Under the pieces are notes generated by a model, which was not told where the DNA came from, searched no databases, and saw only the letters and a list, made by a program, of their open reading frames with translations. Below are positions 1 through 13,600 of a stretch of 64,000 bases of DNA, piece after piece. The position numbers were made by a program, and so were the translations under genes. How positions within the stretch are numbered: the first letter of the stretch is position 1; every line of letters starts with the position of its first letter. The DNA comes from Mansonella perstans (lineage: Eukaryota; Nematoda; Chromadorea; Rhabditida; Onchocercidae): contig JBAMDO010000056.1 in assembly GCA_037074765.1 (NCBI GenBank), positions 1 through 64,000 on the forward strand, given 5' to 3'.

Positions 1-805
1 TTTAATTAGATGGGGAAAATAAAGTTATAAGGAAGTCTTCTTTGATTGTGCTGTGTAATTAGTGCAATTATGTGCAGTCGTTTTTTAATTAATAAGCATT
101 AAATTTATTGGGATTATTTGAATTTACTCATGATGCTACATTATAGCAGTAAATCGTTCTTTTTTGTTTTAAAATTTTTCAAGAAACCAAATATTGAAAA
201 AACGTTATTGATTGAATTCGAACCTGCCCACAACCAACCGAACAAATCCAATGCTGGTAAAAATAAACATGCCAGAGTTTTTCTGCACTTCTTAAAATTA
301 AATTTTCATTTCTTCCAATTCAAGTGTTTAGAAGGATTGAAATGATGCGAAAAAAAATTCCAAAGGAAAATGATGCATTCATACAAATACATTTAAATTT
401 GCTTTTACCATTCTCATTCTTTAAAACTTTTTCAGAAAAGAAAGAAACCACAGATGACAATCGCGTAATCATTATTTAATTGTTGCAAAAAATTCTTTTC
501 ATTCTTAATTCTTGACAATAAACTCAAATTCAGTTTAAATGTTTACAAATTCAATTATAATTTAAAAAAATTATCATACGATGATGTTAACAAGGAAAAT
601 AAAATAGGAATGAGATAAAATCGATTCCATCTCATTTTGCTATTTTCCTGAATGGAAACTTAACAGCTTTTTTTCTGGATTATCAGACCGTTTTTATTTC
701 TTCATCCTTTTTTCTGCAATTAACCTAAATCAAAAATAAAGTAATAATGAAAATTTGAATTAACTTAATTGTTTTCTTCATTTCACACTTAATTAGAAGT
801 TAGAA
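1..805. other. AT-rich sequence, no supported gene
   Basis: No exon chain or RNA gene is visible here. An open stretch at 118-345 starts at TTG rather than ATG and has a low-complexity Lys/Phe-rich translation, so I do not call it. It may be intergenic or an intron or UTR of a gene lying to the left of the window. Confidence 0.5.
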
Positions 806-1226
806 ATGAGCACGACGCAAGCCATAACAATGAAGTCGACAAGTGCTCGAAGTCAGAAAACACAAAACGGAATGTCGAAAGAAATAAATCAAACCCAGTT
901 AAACTATTACCTTTTTCAATTAAGAAATTATATAAGTAAGGTAGGTCCTCGCTTATTACGTAAATATGACTAACTTTAGAAAGACAAAAATCGAAAAAGA
1001 TATTTTTTCAAATTTAAAGGATAAAGTAATTTACAGATCTGCAGAAGATTCAAGTATACCAGTTACTGGCAAATCAGAAAAAAGTGAGAAAGATGCAAAA
1101 ACCGCTGAACGACCTTCTGAAAAGGATTCCCATGGTACATCAAAAGTGGAAGAAAGTTCAAGTAAAGAAACACCAGAAAGTAAGGGTCAAGCACAAATGA
1201 AGTCATCAGAAGCGACTGATAAGTAG
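806..1226 (+). CDS. Small Ser/Lys/Glu-rich hypothetical protein, two exons
   Basis: I propose exons 806-940 and 1020-1226, joined in phase 0 (AAG|GTAGGT donor; acceptor ending TTTAAAG), giving 113 residues. The start is the ATG at 806; without splicing that frame stops at 971-973. The first half is Ser/Thr/Gln-rich (begins MSTTQAITMKS). The second half is a charged, probably disordered tail with repeated SEK/SSKE-like runs, ending SSEATDK. No signal peptide, membrane segment or known domain is visible. A shorter reading from the ATG at 966 is also open to the same stop, so the first exon is less certain than the second. Low-complexity composition limits confidence; it could be a lineage-specific protein or a chance ORF. 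Confidence 0.4.
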
Positions 1227-3442
1227 CTATGAGGTGAAACAGTAAAGGAAGTGAAAAAGTAACTCTGCTAATTGATACAGGAATTTGCAAATTGATAATT
1301 TGTAAATTAAATACTTAAAAATATCAACCATCAGCTTGTTTACCACATGCATGACTACATCTTCCTCCTGCAAGTTTTATCTAAACTATTCAACTGAATT
1401 ATCATGGCCATCATATCTGCTAACACTTTCACGATAACATATCGAAGGATAAAAGAACGACTGCCAATGACCTGTGTTCATACAACATGTCTTCTTTATT
1501 TCTAACACTTAATAAGTTTGTGTTTTCATCTATATATTTAAGTTTATAGAAATCTCAAACAAATGCTATATCAAAACTACGAAAACTATTGCACAACTGT
1601 TCAACTAATTAGATTATTAATTTCAGCAAACATTTTTGTTCAGTATTTAACATTAACAATCGCAGTAATAATCAGTTCTAACTTAATGATCTCACTTCTT
1701 CCCGCAAATTGAAGTACAGTCTTAACACTAACAAATTTAACTTGTCATAAATGGAAATGCTGCAAAACAAGTATTGAAGTTTCAATGTCAAAAGAAATCA
1801 GAAACTTGCGCTCTTAAATAGGATTCGTTTATCGAATCTCTGACCAATGTATTTACTCAGGTTAAACATGCTAACTTAGCTCATTTCAATTTGTTCATCA
1901 AATATTATGGTTACTTTATTTTGTAAAGTTTAAGCTTGCGCTGAAATTTCTTTTCACTTATACTTGCATGCTTAACATACAATTGCTTGACATACTATGC
2001 ATGCATGTTAATGTACATTTATTGATTTACTACTTAAACCGGGAATATTATTACATTCACATACTTGTATAAATCTTGTTCTACTAATAAATGCTTATTA
2101 TATTTTAAAAAATTTTACTTATATATGTTCCTATATGATATTTTTGGCTAAAATACTTCAGTTACTCATTTCAGTTGATCTGAAATGATTTAGATAAAAA
2201 TTAACATTATTGCTAGGCATCATATGTATGCAACAATGAATAGAAGATATGAATGAACAATGAATGATCTCGAAGGATAATGTAAAATGAAAATGAAAAA
2301 ATGAATAAAAAGAAGAAAAGATGCAAGTAGAAAAGTATTCCACATCTCTTAATTATTCAGTATCACATATCCATCGATTAAGATATGATCGTCCAAACAA
2401 TCTAACCAGAAGACACGATAATCCATCCAATTGAGCTAATAAAAGTTAAAGTTGCAAACAGTAAAATCATATCTTTTCAGCATTCTAGATGAAGAATTAA
2501 AAAAGAAAATAATGTGTTAAAATAGCAAATGAAAATGCAAAACGTCGTTCGAACAACAATTACTAGCTTTGTAGTGTTAAAAAATACTGAACATACAGTA
2601 TTGTAATGAAAAAAAACAATGAAATAAACTGAATCAATCAAATGAGAAATTATATTACCATGAAATAGGCAATAAATGTTTGCGCATAAAGTTAAGCTTT
2701 AGCTGAAATCAGTGGCTAATGAAATTCATTCACTTATCGCTTCAAATGCTTCCTTGAAAAAACTAAGCTTGCAGTCTAATTAACCAGCATATAAAGAAAA
2801 TTTCTAAAGTAACCGTATCAGAAAGTTATACCTCAAAAAGACAATTAAAAACCTGAAAAAAGACTCACAATCAGAAAGTTACACTAAAAAGAATGAAAAA
2901 ATACTGAAATTATAGAAACTGGCATCACAACTAGATGCATGAGGCTAAAGCATAACTGAAATTTAAGAAACCATACTACAGGAAAGAATGATGATAAATG
3001 ACATTAGTAAAACTTGCAGGATGTATATCCAAATTCTGGATTTTGAGACCTAATTTTTGAATTTTTGGTAAAGGCTTCCTCTCTTAGTAGTTTATTGGTA
3101 TTCTTGATTCCTGCTACTCTATCCGTGCTTATTTATTTGTATGTCTATTTTATTTTGTTTTTTTACTTTATATTTATAAGTCTAGAAACAACAGAAATTT
3201 TTTTAAGTTTAAAGCATACAACACTATACAACTGTCTGACATTACGAGACTAAACTATAAGATTACATTAATCGTCACCGAATTTAGCGCATGCTAAAGA
3301 TATCAACCGAAAAAGCATAACTTTTCTTTAGTATTTAAAAAGAATTTATGAGGTATATAACAGAAACGATAGCAGTTGGTAATAAGTATTCATTAACTAA
3401 TTTAGGCTAATTTAAAACTGCAACTGAAATGAATCGGAGGTT
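1227..3442. other. Intergenic, no supported gene
   Basis: About 2.2 kb of AT-rich sequence with no exon chain. It lies between the small plus-strand gene and the 3' end of the SAC1 gene on the minus strand. TTTATT hexamers near 3132-3137, read as AATAAA on the minus strand, could serve as the SAC1 poly(A) signal about 300 nt after its stop. This is unproven. Confidence 0.5.
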
Positions 3443-6400
3443 TCAGTCCATTTTCAATCGAGGTTTGTTCACAAATTCTTCACCATTGGCAAATATGAAC
3501 AACATTAATGCCATGAAAATAATAAGCCAAAATATGGTTGCTGTCATGTTTTCTGAAATTTAAACTTGTAAAGCATTTTATTTTGAAAAGTTATTCACTA
3601 TCTTAAAAAAACTACTCACTAATACAAAAAACTAATCTACAATGACCCAAGCACACACATAAACACGATCAAACAAAAATATCGATAAAGAATCTTCAGA
3701 ATCAACAAAGACAATTGAAGAATATTTGAATTTCGATAAAAGACATCTAAAACAGCTCATCTAAAACAGCCTAATGTTTTTTTTTTTTGTTTTATATATG
3801 GAGTTTTTTTTTCAACCAGAGTTATCTGATGGCAAATGCAACTGTGTCCTGGAAATAGTCATACTCCTTTGAAGGTAGAGATTAATTTTAGCTTCAAATT
3901 GTATATCTCCACATATCTAATTTACACGAACTGGACTTTCGATTGCTTTTTTTGGAGTCCTCCAAATCCAGAATTAATGAGTGAAGTGAAATTTATAAAT
4001 GCATACCTGCTACTAATACACAAAGAATGACCATTGTAGCTGCGAAAATTGCACCGAAAATGGCACCACCATGATAATCGAAATTGAGCACTGTAGTTTC
4101 AAAGGTTATCGGCAAATTGTTTGGATCAACTCGGAAATTACCAAGGAAAAGATTGATTGCATCCTGAAATATTCTTATAAAGCAATGTTTCTTCAAATAA
4201 TAAAATCTCACTCCTTCACTGCGAAAACTTTTCAACACTATAAATTATCCATACGACATAGATTAGAGAATGGTATAGAAAGTTACGAAAAGTATATATT
4301 CCGGTAACCTGTCTGTAACCATCTGCAAAATTGTTCCGGAAATAACGTGTGAAAGCATTCACGCAATCGTTCCACGCTCCAGAAAAAGTCCGCCTACCAA
4401 AACGCGTATAATCAGCCTATGAAAAAATCAGATAAGAAACTATATAAACAAAAAACCAAGTAATCACGCAGATTACGTAAAATAGTTTGACGACTGACAT
4501 GAAACTTCAGATTACCCTCAAGAAGTCCAGATGTAGTTATGCTTAAAAAAAAAATTTATTACACTAAACGATCTGTTATTCTTGGTTGTAATGAATTTGT
4601 AAAAGTTGTCAAGTTAAAAAGAGCAAAAGAATTGATCGTATCATTGCAAGAAGTTCCACTATCAAAGTTAAGGACAAATTCGTCAAAAATTTTGTATCAC
4701 ATTCAACAAACAACCAATGAACCTTCAATGCGCCTGTTCCTGCATACTGACGACTGCATTCATCGCCATTATCGGCCCAAACTATAAACAATACTGATGA
4801 AATGTATTTCACTTGACGGCACATGAGAACACTTATCTTCATATAACATCTAGAAAATTGCTTACTTCTTTTGAAAGTAACAGATAATTCGGGATAACTG
4901 TCCACTTCGAAGCCATTGCTGATAATTTTCATATAAGATAACTGATCTTTCAGTGATTCCTGAAACACGTTTGAGAAGATTACAACAAAAAGATAAAAGA
5001 TTACGAATGACTACTATTCAATACATTTCTTTTTTAAATATATTCGGTGTTATATAGACGTACAGCGTTCAGGTAAGAATGAGAGAGTTGAACACATAAT
5101 ACCTCAGTAAAGTCGGTAATCCCTTATATATGAAAATATCCTGAGCCTACAAAACGAAAAGGTAATACTTGACATGATCAATCCTAATAATACGTTGTAA
5201 CCAAGCATTACTGGGAAACAAGATCGAGTTCTAGTAACGAACTGCAACAATGTGAGTTTAAAAAGAAAAATAAATTATTCTAAAATAGAAAACCTTAGCC
5301 AACATCGACTGAACAACATTGGTTCTATCCAAACAATCCATGCAGTTAGTACGAAAAAACCCTTTCTGTTTATGCTCCACAGAGTTTATAAATGATACAA
5401 GGAATCTGTAAAGAAGTACTATTTGAAAAAATAAAGTTTAATTTTTAAAAGATAACAACTGCTTTTCAACTTCTTTGATCCGTCAAATTAAAAAATTCCT
5501 AATATTCTGGAGTGTAAAACTTTGATATATTGGAATATGAAATGAAATTTAGCAACATTTATTGAAACATGAAACTAAGCCTTTTCAACAAGCTAGATGA
5601 GAAAGGTGAGATAACATCGTCACTGAATGCAAGTTCAATAAATGGCAATGACAGACATACCCAAATTCTGTAATTTCCCCTCTAAGTTGTTTCTTGAGTA
5701 AATCCAATCGACCCCAATCTAATGTACGACATTCTTTGTGAAAATCAAACGCATTGAGTCTAAAAACACGATCAGTTGGTCATTAAATATAAATCCAATC
5801 TTCGGATTTCAATACTCGAAATTAACCACTCCTTGTCTATTTTCCTTTCTTTTCTAAATGATAGATCGAAAATTAAAAACTTGGAACACCTCATGCCATT
5901 CTACCTGACGAAGTCTAAGTTTGTGCGTAAAACAACTCGGTCAAGCTCTCCACCAACACGCTTTTCACGTCCTCTCTGATTCACCAAATTTACGATTACC
6001 TAAAAATTTGATAATGAATTGCTATAATATGTTAAATTTTCTAAATCAAATAATTTGAGCATATTTTATCAAATCCTTGAAAGATTTGACGAAATCTTTG
6101 AAACCTCCTCAAAACTTCTTGCTTTTACATTTTTTGTGTTAATTCGGCATAACTAAAAAATAGCACAGATCTTATCAATTTAAATTTCACGTATATTAAA
6201 AGCCTGAAAAGTTTCGTAGTCATAATGAAGGATGGTTTTTATTGAATAACCTATCACTGTTACCACACTTGTTTTTACTGAACAACCTACTACTGTAACC
6301 ATAATTGTATAATCGTACAAGCAAGCAAATTTTCCTCAATCTAATACTTGCCGTTCTATAAATGCTTAAAGTACTACTTTGTCTACCCAAATTCAAGTCA

Positions 6401-9400
6401 GTCAACAGATTCTCTTTTTCTGAACAAAACTACTATCAAGAAATTGAAAAAATTATTTGCAAAACTACTAGCATGTTTTCCGCCGTAAATATTCTGCTGC
6501 ATTATCATATGTCGCATAAAAGCTTTCGTTTGATCATCTATAGGATTTAGCATTGGTTCCGGTTGCCAATGAAGATTTGGTTTTTGTGACCAAAACAACG
6601 GTATTGATCCTCTTATCTGTAAACCAATAGATTTTATGTTTTGAAGAAAATAGATTTTACATTTTGTCCAAGTTAACACATGAAATTTTAAGGAAAAAAT
6701 GCGAAAAAAAAAATGAATTGAGAATTCTCTGCGAAGATCTGATGGAAGAATTTTCATCAAAATCCTTCACATTGACCTGCACAAATGATGTCAAACATCG
6801 TTGTTTTGGATCGTTATTCATATCATATTCCACTAATTGCTCCGTTTCTACATAGTTCGCTGAATGTCCATTAGCACTGACGCCACGCATATAGAATCTT
6901 GTACCTGCCCTAAAAATTTTTTAAGTTTTAAGAATTATATTTGGAGACATAGCTTCGTTATATATAAATCAGTAACACTTATTTCAGCCTGGGTCGAGAT
7001 CTGATACTTCGGGAGTTTCAACAGATAAGTTAAAAAGTTCAACCACCATTCGCTTTAATGGGCCAAGATACAGTCGCATCGATGAGCAAAAAAGAGCAAT
7101 CGATCGTATCATGTAAATAATTCTATTTCCACTTCTTGCAAAAAGCTATTCAGAGCTATTCAGCTCAAATTTAGGTAATTCATACCACTATTAGATTAGA
7201 AGTAAATTATTCCATATTTACACCCTAAATTATTACAGAGTGATTGCAAAAAAGTGTATAATATTTTTAAATAAGAGCAGAAATAATTACGAATCCTATC
7301 TTGGGGTGGTGAAATAAAAAGAAATAACAGTACTAAAGGGAATAATCCAAACCTGTATATTGATCTCCGAGATATAAGACAAAGTTGGAAGATGTGACCA
7401 TTAACAATACAACGATTGATATCAAAAAACCCATGTATTACAGGAAGCACGTACCGAAATAATTCAGGAACGGCAGCAAGAGGAGCCGACAAATATCGAT
7501 TCCACACAAAACGTTCATCCGACTAGAAATGGTATAAAAAATCAATTAAAAAAATAAAAACAAAACACAAATTTGCTGGCATTTATTCCATGCAAAGCAT
7601 GCTTTGGAAACGAAGAAAGCAGAGCTAGAGTAATAATCCTCAATTCTTGAACAGCGATCAGTTTGACTTTTTATTTCGAGCAGAAGATACCAGTTTCAAA
7701 AATACTGATCTTGCCAATTTAAAAATCAAGAGTTTTAGCATATTAGTCAAGCTTAGAATAATATTATAAAGTAAAAAGGTATGTGTCAAAAAAAAAAAAA
7801 AAAAAAAAACAAAAAGAAAACACTCTCCGCCTGTTTTCTACTCATTCGCGCAGATCATATATTAATTCTCGCGGACCATCAACTGGGAACAATTAGTGTA
7901 GACAGACAGTATGGTCAGTTACTGACAAAGTTAATGAATCAAAGATTATCGAACTCCTTAAGTATTCCAAATATAACTTCTCTCAGTACAATGAAATTCA
8001 AACAATACTTTTTCTTAGTTTCTATTGCACTCAATCGCTAAATGTTCGAGCAGTTCAACGTGATCACGATACGGGACATGCCTCAGACCAAATATAGCAA
8101 AAAAGTAACAATCCCTACAAAAAGGTATATTTCATAATCAAATTTAAAGGCAGGAAAAACTAATTCAGAGTATGAATGGAGAAACAGAAGTAACGAACTC
8201 GACTCATCATTGGAAGCTTTTTGAAAACAGGTGTAGCATTTTCTGCTAACCATTGCGCTGAATGCGACAAATCGTAAGTCCGAGAGAAATAAAATCCACC
8301 AGTTGACAGAACAAGTTGGATCATATCAGTAAAATGTCGATTATACCAAACCTGAAGTGTTATTGTATCATTAGAAATTAGCTATTTCAATTTTTTTGAT
8401 GTATTCAAATGCAGTTAAATGAAATAAAAAGGAAGCATATCACTCTGGAAAAAGATTCGCAAAGTGACTGAAAACTTGCTATTCACATCATTTCTTTAAG
8501 TAAAACAAATTTCTAACTAACACGTGAAAAATTTCTTTCATTATTATTTCATATCACACCGAAATAATCGGATTACGGGCAATTTTGGGGAATGAGTAAC
8601 CTGTTTTTCTGTAAGATGTAATGTTGTCTTCACATATGGTACAACTTCCGTTTCGATTATCGTCCATATTTCATGACCATTTAAAACACCCTTAAGATTA
8701 GCCTTTGTTATAGTTATCAAAGCATTTCCTGAAAAAAAAAATACCAGTTGAAATTCAATTTGTCAGACGAAAAAGAACAAATATATGCCTGGAACTTAGG
8801 ATAGGAATTTGTTAATTCATAAACATATAACAAGTAAATACTGAAATGGCAATAATCAATATAAATTATGAACCTGATACTAATCTAATAATACCAATAA
8901 TTCCATGAATAACTTTAACTTCAGCATCGTGCGTAAGTATTGGCTTCTCGACACTTCCTGTTTAATTAAGATAATTTAAATTTCATATTCGAAAAATTTG
9001 GAAAGAAAAAAAATACCAATAATACAGTAAGCAAATCGTCTATACATAACTAACTTACTTATCAAACCTAGCTTTCCCGTATTACGATCAATTTCCAAAT
9101 ACGTATCTGAAACTAATCCACCGTCTCGTCCTCTTGGTTCCAAACAAAATCTTTCCGGGAATATACACCTAAATGGAAATAAAAAAAATAAGAACTAATT
9201 AGTGAATTTGGATGTAATGATTTAAAAAGAGCACAAGTAATTACACTTAGTATACCATCATGTTATCATTGAATAACTTCAACATTCAACATTACATCAA
9301 TGCTATGACAATATAATTAAATACAACTAAAATTGCTATGAAAAAAAAAAATTGACAAATAACTGAGCTTATCATAAAATTTGTAAAAAACAAACAATTG

Positions 9401-9462
9401 TAAAAATATTTTTAGGAAGCTTACAAATTAAGCTGCTCATAAATATCTGTTGGTACATCCAT
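3443..9462 (-). CDS. sac-1: SAC1 phosphatidylinositol-phosphate phosphatase (SACM1L type), complete, 16 exons
   Basis: Exons, 5' to 3' on the minus strand: 9462-9425, 9168-9059, 8957-8874, 8728-8601, 8351-8199, 7522-7353, 6909-6777, 6616-6473, 5999-5905, 5759-5661, 5405-5294, 4959-4866, 4781-4723, 4416-4309, 4163-4007, 3552-3443. The joined CDS is 1,794 nt (597 aa; human SAC1 is 587). The start [12 protein letters not shown] is the only in-frame ATG of exon 1. The Sac domain carries the catalytic CX5R motif [13 protein letters not shown] in the exon 5405-5294 (Cys at about residue 406). Conserved blocks such as [13 protein letters not shown] and QYAGTGALK match the family. Two C-terminal hydrophobic segments (about 540-561 and 565-583) would anchor it in ER/Golgi membrane. 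The tail ends RLKMD, resembling a K(x)Kxx retrieval signal with Arg at -5. By family knowledge it dephosphorylates PI4P, keeping ER PI4P low. The exon 6616-6473 junction lacks an in-frame GT donor and seems to use GC (6471-6472). Confidence 0.95.
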
Positions 9463-10106
9463 GAGTTTTTTAATGATCGGATTGTGGCTTGATCGATAGC
9501 GGAAAATATTGATTATTCCTTATAATATTCTTTATCAAATATTGTATACGAATGTGCAATAAAAATCAAAGATTCAAGTTCCACAGAAGATCTAAATTAG
9601 ATTTAAAAATTTATTATAAATTTTTCAAAATTTCATAATTATACCATAAATTTCGATTTCCTCGTTCTTCTTTTTTTTTTTCTTTCGCTCTGTTCCTTTC
9701 TTTCTCCCTGCATAAATATAAATTTCAATAATGTCAAAGTTCATATATTGACAGACGACCATCCGCCATCAACTACGCTTTCAAATTATTCATCAAAAAG
9801 AAAAAAAAAATTTTCGCAATTTAAAACGAAATCACATTTTGCGTTTTATGAGTAAATATAATACTTGAGCAATATTTCCTCAATTTTTCATTATATATAA
9901 ATGCATTTTGGTGACTCACGTCACCACACGTAAATTTAATTAATACATTGCGTGATTTATACAAAATAACGTGAACTGCCAAATATCACCAATCGCAATT
10001 CAGGCAATGACCCAAAAATTGATAATTTCACAGGTAGTGTTCATGTTATGATTGATGATTTTGTGCTGAATTCTGTGTGAAAAGCATTCTTTCTTATTAT
10101 TAGCTG

Positions 10107-10143
10107 TTATCGCTTATCACTTATCACTTATCACCTGCTTATC
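10107..10143. promoter_or_regulatory. Cluster of five GATA-type motifs
   Basis: TTATC (GATAA on the other strand) occurs five times in 37 bp. Three of these form a perfect 7-bp tandem of CTTATCA. In nematodes TGATAA is the binding core of GATA factors such as the intestinal ELT-2, so this may be an enhancer for eaf or sac-1. The spacing is seen directly; function is inferred and it could be a simple repeat. Confidence 0.4.
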
Positions 10144-10540
10144 TTTTTCCTCATATTCCTTTTCATAACAAATCTTCGTATTCCTTTTAACATTTCGCTG
10201 CTTATTTATTTTACATCTTATTTGTCTTTTACTGTCATATAATGCGTACTACGTCCAGTATTAGGCATATTGAGTTATCTTTCGAGTATTATTCAAATTT
10301 TAAAGGAAAAATATTTGAAAAAAATTTGTTTTATATCTTTTCAATGTGATATTTTTAACTCAACTCGGGTTCAAAGTTCAAATGTTCATCGAACTATTTA
10401 TGCATGTTCTAATTTTTTTTTGATCAATGGATGAATGAAAAGGCGTTAGGACTTGTAGCATGAAATATTTTTGTAAACAAAGATAGTTACAGATTCGTTT
10501 TCATTCCAATTAATTTCATTCACGGAAAGAAAGAAATTTC

Positions 10541-10549
10541 GTTTACAGA
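10541..10549 (+). promoter_or_regulatory. Probable trans-splice (SL) acceptor of eaf
   Basis: GTTTACAG ends one base before the eaf ATG. No upstream coding exon is recognisable and the EAF domain begins normally from this ATG, so the acceptor probably receives a spliced leader. A cis intron with a 5'UTR exon is the alternative. Confidence 0.45.
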
Positions 10550-12704
10550 ATGGCGGAAGTACGTGAAATACCTAGCGGAACGTATAATCTGAAACTTGGC
10601 GAATCATTTCATGAACGAGGAGAAAAGCCTGTTTATCATACTCTACGATGTAAGTACTTACCAGCTATATAATTAATTAATGAATTAATCATTTTTATAT
10701 GTTCTAATATTTTACTGTTATTAATGTGGAAATCAGTGAAATGTACTGAGAAATTTATATATGTAAATGTCCAAGAAAACATTTCACATTTTGATGATCC
10801 TTTTAATAGAAGTAATAGAAGTGATAGCGAAGATGATTAGATATAATGATATAACATAGCATACTTGTTTAAAATTAAGAAAAATACATTTCCAGTTGAT
10901 TTCAAGCCAAAATCGTTGGCTGGTGAAAAAGAAACATTCATAGTATTTGGTGGGAATGGTGATGTACAGGTTGTTCCTTTTTTCTCCTTATTTTTTTTTG
11001 ATTCTTTTTAAATATCTTCCATAGCATTTATTTTTTCAAAGTTCGAGAGTAAAATCATGTGCGATGGAGAGTAGCAGAATCTAGATTAACTGCTTTCCTA
11101 TGTTGACCCTCTTCAGGGAATTCAGGTCAGTCAAGAGCACTTTTATGGGAATTTTGGCAAAAAATTCCGTGAATATTTAGTGTGTCATATGTTCAGTTAT
11201 TACAGGTAGCAGTACCAGGTGAAGGAGATGCCCTAACGGTGTTTAAAGGAGCACAAAAGCCAGTGAAAGGGGAAAAAGAATGTTTACTCTTTTTCGATCA
11301 CTTAGCCGGCGAAATGAGGATTGAAAAGCTTTCATCCATAATGTCCGTAAAGAAAACAAGGTAGTAATTTTCGTAGTTAAAATAACCGAATTTGAACTTA
11401 CCTGACAAAGGCAATATATAGCAAAAGTATAGGCAATAATGATTTATAGTATTTATCCGACAGTTGTTAAGTATGACAGATGATTTTTCAGAAGCCATGT
11501 TTATGTAGCTTTTAAAAGTTATGAGAAGACTTCGTGATTTATTGAGAAGTTGGTGGAACAAGTAAACTTATCCAGTTAGTTAAGTGGCCTGTAGAAGCTT
11601 TCGGAACACTATTCGAGTGCCGATATATTATTTTATATTGATATTTTAATGAGAAATTGCAATATTGAGGCCCAATTTTAGGTTGTTTAGAGAAGTCTGA
11701 CTAGCGAATAATCGTCATATTCCCATTTTCGCATTGTTGCTGCATTGCATTTATAAAAAGAACATTTCAGATATAAAATTGGATGCATCATGTGAATTTC
11801 TATGCTTTTAAAAATACTTGAAAAATTAAAAATACAGAGTGGAAATTACCTATTTTTCTCTCAGAAAGTGAAACTTGTATTTAGTTACCATAGCAGTAAC
11901 ATGAATTTAACTAAGAATGTTTTGACATCAACCGGTTATGGTAATATGTTCCAGAGGTAACGAAGATAGCGTCTGTGCTAAATTACGGGCGGAAATTGAA
12001 AGATTACGGAAAGAAAACGGAGAAAAGTCAGATGGTGAAGTTGATGATACTAAGGTTAATTTTTCACTTCATTTCCAGAGCATTTTTGAAAAAAAGTTCG
12101 TGTTTTATTGAATTTATGATTCTTTTATTTTTCCATTTTTTCAATAAGAATTGATTTTAGAAACACTTGGATAACTGTAGTCATAGTTTTTTTTTTTAGC
12201 GTTCTTGTGTGATTATTGATGTGATTAATTCTTGGATTTTAGAGTTCAAGCAGTTCATCGGTTGTATCATCAGAATTGGGTGATTCAGAATGTGAAGACG
12301 GGGATAGGAAGCCAACATCGGTGATATCCAAAAATATGCGCAGCAAGGATGATTCTCAAAGCAGAAATAGTGATATTGGCGATGACGACGATTTACAAGG
12401 TTCTTTATTATATATCGCACATAGATGTGAACTTAAATGGAAGAGCATGGAAATTATATTTTTCTCTATTTTATATTTTAAAATACTATATTTTCTATAT
12501 TTTACTGTGTGTGATTGACTATTTTAACTTTAACGATAATGTATGGAAAATGATTTTGAGAAACTGTTGTTTGGTCCCTAAAACGCCAATTACATTTGTA
12601 AATATTTTTCAGAAGCGCTGGAGCAACAGCTGCGTTCAAACAGTAATACAAGGAAATTACTGCATGATGATTTACAGCTGAGCGAAAGTTCGGATGAAGA
12701 TTAG
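10550..12704 (+). CDS. eaf-1: ELL-associated factor (EAF1/2 family), complete, 6 exons
   Basis: Exons: 10550-10649, 10896-10969, 11206-11360, 11955-12054, 12243-12399, 12613-12704. The joined CDS is 678 nt (225 aa), all junctions in frame with GT-AG ends. The N-terminal about 110 residues carry the EAF domain: a segment like EKPVYHTLRFDFKP, then a block with VFKGAQKPVKGEKECLL, then EKLSSIMSVKKTR; all align with vertebrate EAF1/2. The rest is acidic and Ser-rich, with a short charged helix (KLRAEIERLRKEN) and the ending LSESSDED, consistent with the EAF transactivation tail. Known EAF proteins bind and stimulate the RNA polymerase II elongation factor ELL in super elongation complexes, so a nuclear role is expected. 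The start ATG follows a TTTACAG by one base, a likely SL trans-splice acceptor at 10541-10548. It is divergent from sac-1. Confidence 0.93.
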
Positions 12705-12967
12705 TGGTTTCTTTTCAATCGTTAGATATTTTCCGTACAAACTTATTTAGAAAATTCATTCAGATTTATTTGGAAAATTGTCTGCATTAATTTTTTAAAA
12801 AAAATGGGGAGAAAAATCCTGAATTAATTCTCACAATCAAAAGCTTAACTACTGAAAAAATCTTGTGATTTATCGGCTGATATCATGAGCTTGTTTTGGA
12901 AGTCCTTGATCCTTGTATACTATTCGTAAATACGTTGTGCTGGATAACAGGTTTTCTAGGGAATTTC

Positions 12968-12973
12968 AATAAA
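12968..12973 (+). terminator. Candidate poly(A) signal of eaf
   Basis: AATAAA on the plus strand, 264 nt after the eaf stop codon; a plausible but unproven cleavage signal. Confidence 0.35.
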
Positions 12974-13600
12974 ATGTGCATATACGAAGGGATTGGATCA
13001 ATAAATTTTACAAACATTTTTATATTTTGCCTTCAGTTTTTCAGTTTGCTATATAGTTCGAAACTGAACATTTTATTTTTTTATATTGTTGAAATAAGCT
13101 ATTGCTTGATTTGTTTAATTGACTGATCAAGCACTTATTGTTTTTTATATTGAATAATTGATTATATTTGATATGTGTTTGTCAAATTTTGTTCATTGTT
13201 CGATTGGGTATATTAGTAACTGAATCATTAGTGAGATTACAAATTTATGTCAAAAAACTTATCTACTAGCAAGATGTGATGCATCAAAACACACTACCGG
13301 AAAATTGAGCAGTACTTTGTTTTTTATTGATGCTGGGTTATGCTCTTCATAAATTACGAAATGGGAGGATTATAGGTAATGCAGTATAAAATTTAAAAGG
13401 TCAGCAACTTAACCACAAGCTGAAAATGAATGATCAAACGAGAGAGGAGGACAGTGTGAGCAGTTAAATGCTTGATACTGGCCGCATCCCACAAACAGTT
13501 CCAATTATCAATATGATTTAATATTGTAAAATGATGGTATTGATTTCGTTCATGTTAATATTCAGACATCTTCTTTTCGATATCGTGAAATGGATTCTTC

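Larger units (their letters stand above)
9463..10549. promoter_or_regulatory. Divergent upstream region between sac-1 and eaf
   Basis: About 1.09 kb separates the start codons of two genes transcribed away from each other, so it probably holds both promoters. It is AT-rich, with a TC-rich run near 9660-9710 and a cluster of TTATC/GATAA motifs at 10107-10143 listed separately. No ORF or RNA gene is evident. Confidence 0.5.

Noticed and set aside
4539..4787. Plus-strand 82-codon ORF
   Set aside because: It lies across an intron and exon of sac-1 on the opposite strand and has no features of its own.
5110..5146. Possible extra sac-1 exon reading [12 protein letters not shown]
   Set aside because: Its length breaks the phase, while direct joining of 5405-5294 to 4959-4866 is in frame and gives the expected spacing between CMDCLDR and the following conserved block.
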